A DNA stretch of 13,559 nt, taken from positions 1-13,559 of the forward strand of contig CALFXA010000074.1 of assembly GCA_937928015.1 (NCBI GenBank), given 5' to 3'. A program made the position numbers and the translations under genes. The notes under the pieces were generated by a model, which was given only the letters and a program-made list of their open reading frames with translations, was not told the DNA's origin and did not search any database. The stretch's first letter is position 1; each line of letters opens with the position of its first letter. Shown here in pieces: positions 13,358 to 13,559 of the stretch. The stretch comes from an uncultured Anaerolineales bacterium (GTDB taxonomy: Bacteria; Chloroflexota; Anaerolineae; Anaerolineales; Villigracilaceae).

Positions 13358-13559
13358 ATGTTAGAAGAACAACAAATGAGAAAAGTTATTTTTGCAATCA
13401 ACATCACGATAGATGGCTACTGTGGTCATGAAACAGGAATCGCCGATGATGAACTGCATGAGTACTTCACTAGGCTCTTGCAGGATTCGGGCGTTGACAT
13501 TTTTGGACGTAACACGTATCACTTGATGTATCCGTATTGGCACGATGTCGCAGTGAATC
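13358..13559 (+). CDS. Dihydrofolate-reductase-family (RibD C-terminal-like) protein, 5' part, cassette 9
   Basis: The gene runs off the right edge; 67 codons are visible. MRKVIFAINITIDGYCG (7-23) and VDIFGRNTYHLMYPYW (46-61) match the start of dihydrofolate-reductase-family proteins of the RibD C-terminal type (YyaP/YwjB-like), which bind NADPH. The motif G-R-x-T-Y is the usual cofactor-contact segment of this family. These proteins are often annotated by similarity only, and a trimethoprim-resistance role should not be assumed. GAAGGA (13343-13348) sits 9 bases before the ATG at 13358, favouring it over the ATG at 13376, which has no such site. The gene starts 88 bp after the cassette boundary, and its attC lies outside the window. 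Confidence 0.8.
   Translation, partial: MLEEQQMRKVIFAINITIDGYCGHETGIADDELHEYFTRLLQDSGVDIFGRNTYHLMYPYWHDVAVN

Larger units (their letters stand above)
5595..13559 (+). mobile_element. Integron gene-cassette array without visible integrase (CALIN-like)
   Basis: Ten + strand genes are separated by eight complete attC sites, one decayed site and one right-half relic. All sites share GCGTGC-like left and GCAGGTAACGCAAACC-like right arms bounded by RYYYAAC and GTTRRRY cores. All genes and all attC sites have the same orientation, as in an integron. The genes are unrelated to each other and more AT-rich than the backbone on the left. The array continues past the right edge. No tyrosine recombinase gene is present. 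The left limit at 5595 is a candidate (see the findings). Confidence 0.88.

Noticed and set aside
13358..13559. Trimethoprim-resistance dfr cassette
   Set aside because: The visible N-terminus matches RibD C-terminal-like reductase-family proteins rather than the dfrA or dfrB enzymes known from resistance integrons.

Overview
The window joins two very different pieces of DNA. The left third (1-5101) is GC-rich, tightly packed chromosomal backbone. The right part (about 5595-13559) is a more AT-rich array of small unrelated genes, each followed by an integron-type attC recombination site. The backbone proteins (a MacB-type exporter with a lipoprotein adaptor, a divergent HU-like protein) and the style of the cassette genes suggest Chloroflexota, class Anaerolineae, but this is an inference from general resemblance and no marker gene is present.

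Region 1 (2-4616, + strand) is one operon: the 3' end of an isoprenylcysteine-methyltransferase-like membrane protein, an ABC ATPase, a 794-residue double-FtsX permease and a HlyD-like lipoprotein adaptor. Overlaps of 8 and 4 bp and a 13-bp gap link the genes. They look like one MacB/LolCDE-type export machine. A stem-loop at 4673-4699 closes the operon. Region 2 (4703-5101, - strand) is a convergent gene for an HU-like DNA-binding protein. Upstream of it is an extended -10 promoter and four copies of an 11-bp palindrome spaced exactly 21 bp apart.

Region 3 (about 5595 to the right end) is a gene-cassette array. Eight complete attC sites (RYYYAAC...GTTRRRY, 98-187 bp, imperfect inverted repeats), one decayed site and one right-half relic separate ten + strand genes. 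In order these are: an abortive-infection/HEPN-like protein, a six-helix membrane protein, an EcsC-family protein, a DUF3592 protein, an M50-like membrane metallopeptidase, an NTF2/SnoaL-like protein, a Roadblock/LC7 protein, an RDD membrane protein, an unknown membrane-anchored protein, and the start of a dihydrofolate-reductase-family protein. No integrase gene lies at the left end, where attI/intI would be expected, and none is in the window. As seen here this is a cluster of attC sites lacking an integrase (CALIN), or part of a sedentary integron whose integrase lies outside the window.

The cassettes do not form one pathway. Most have their own ribosome-binding site, and how they are transcribed is mostly not visible. 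The most informative points are: each cassette's left boundary hexamer is complementary to the R'' core of its own attC; an ORF-less 46-bp cassette remnant; a two-gene composite cassette with a decayed internal attC; and the phased operator array in front of the HU-like gene.
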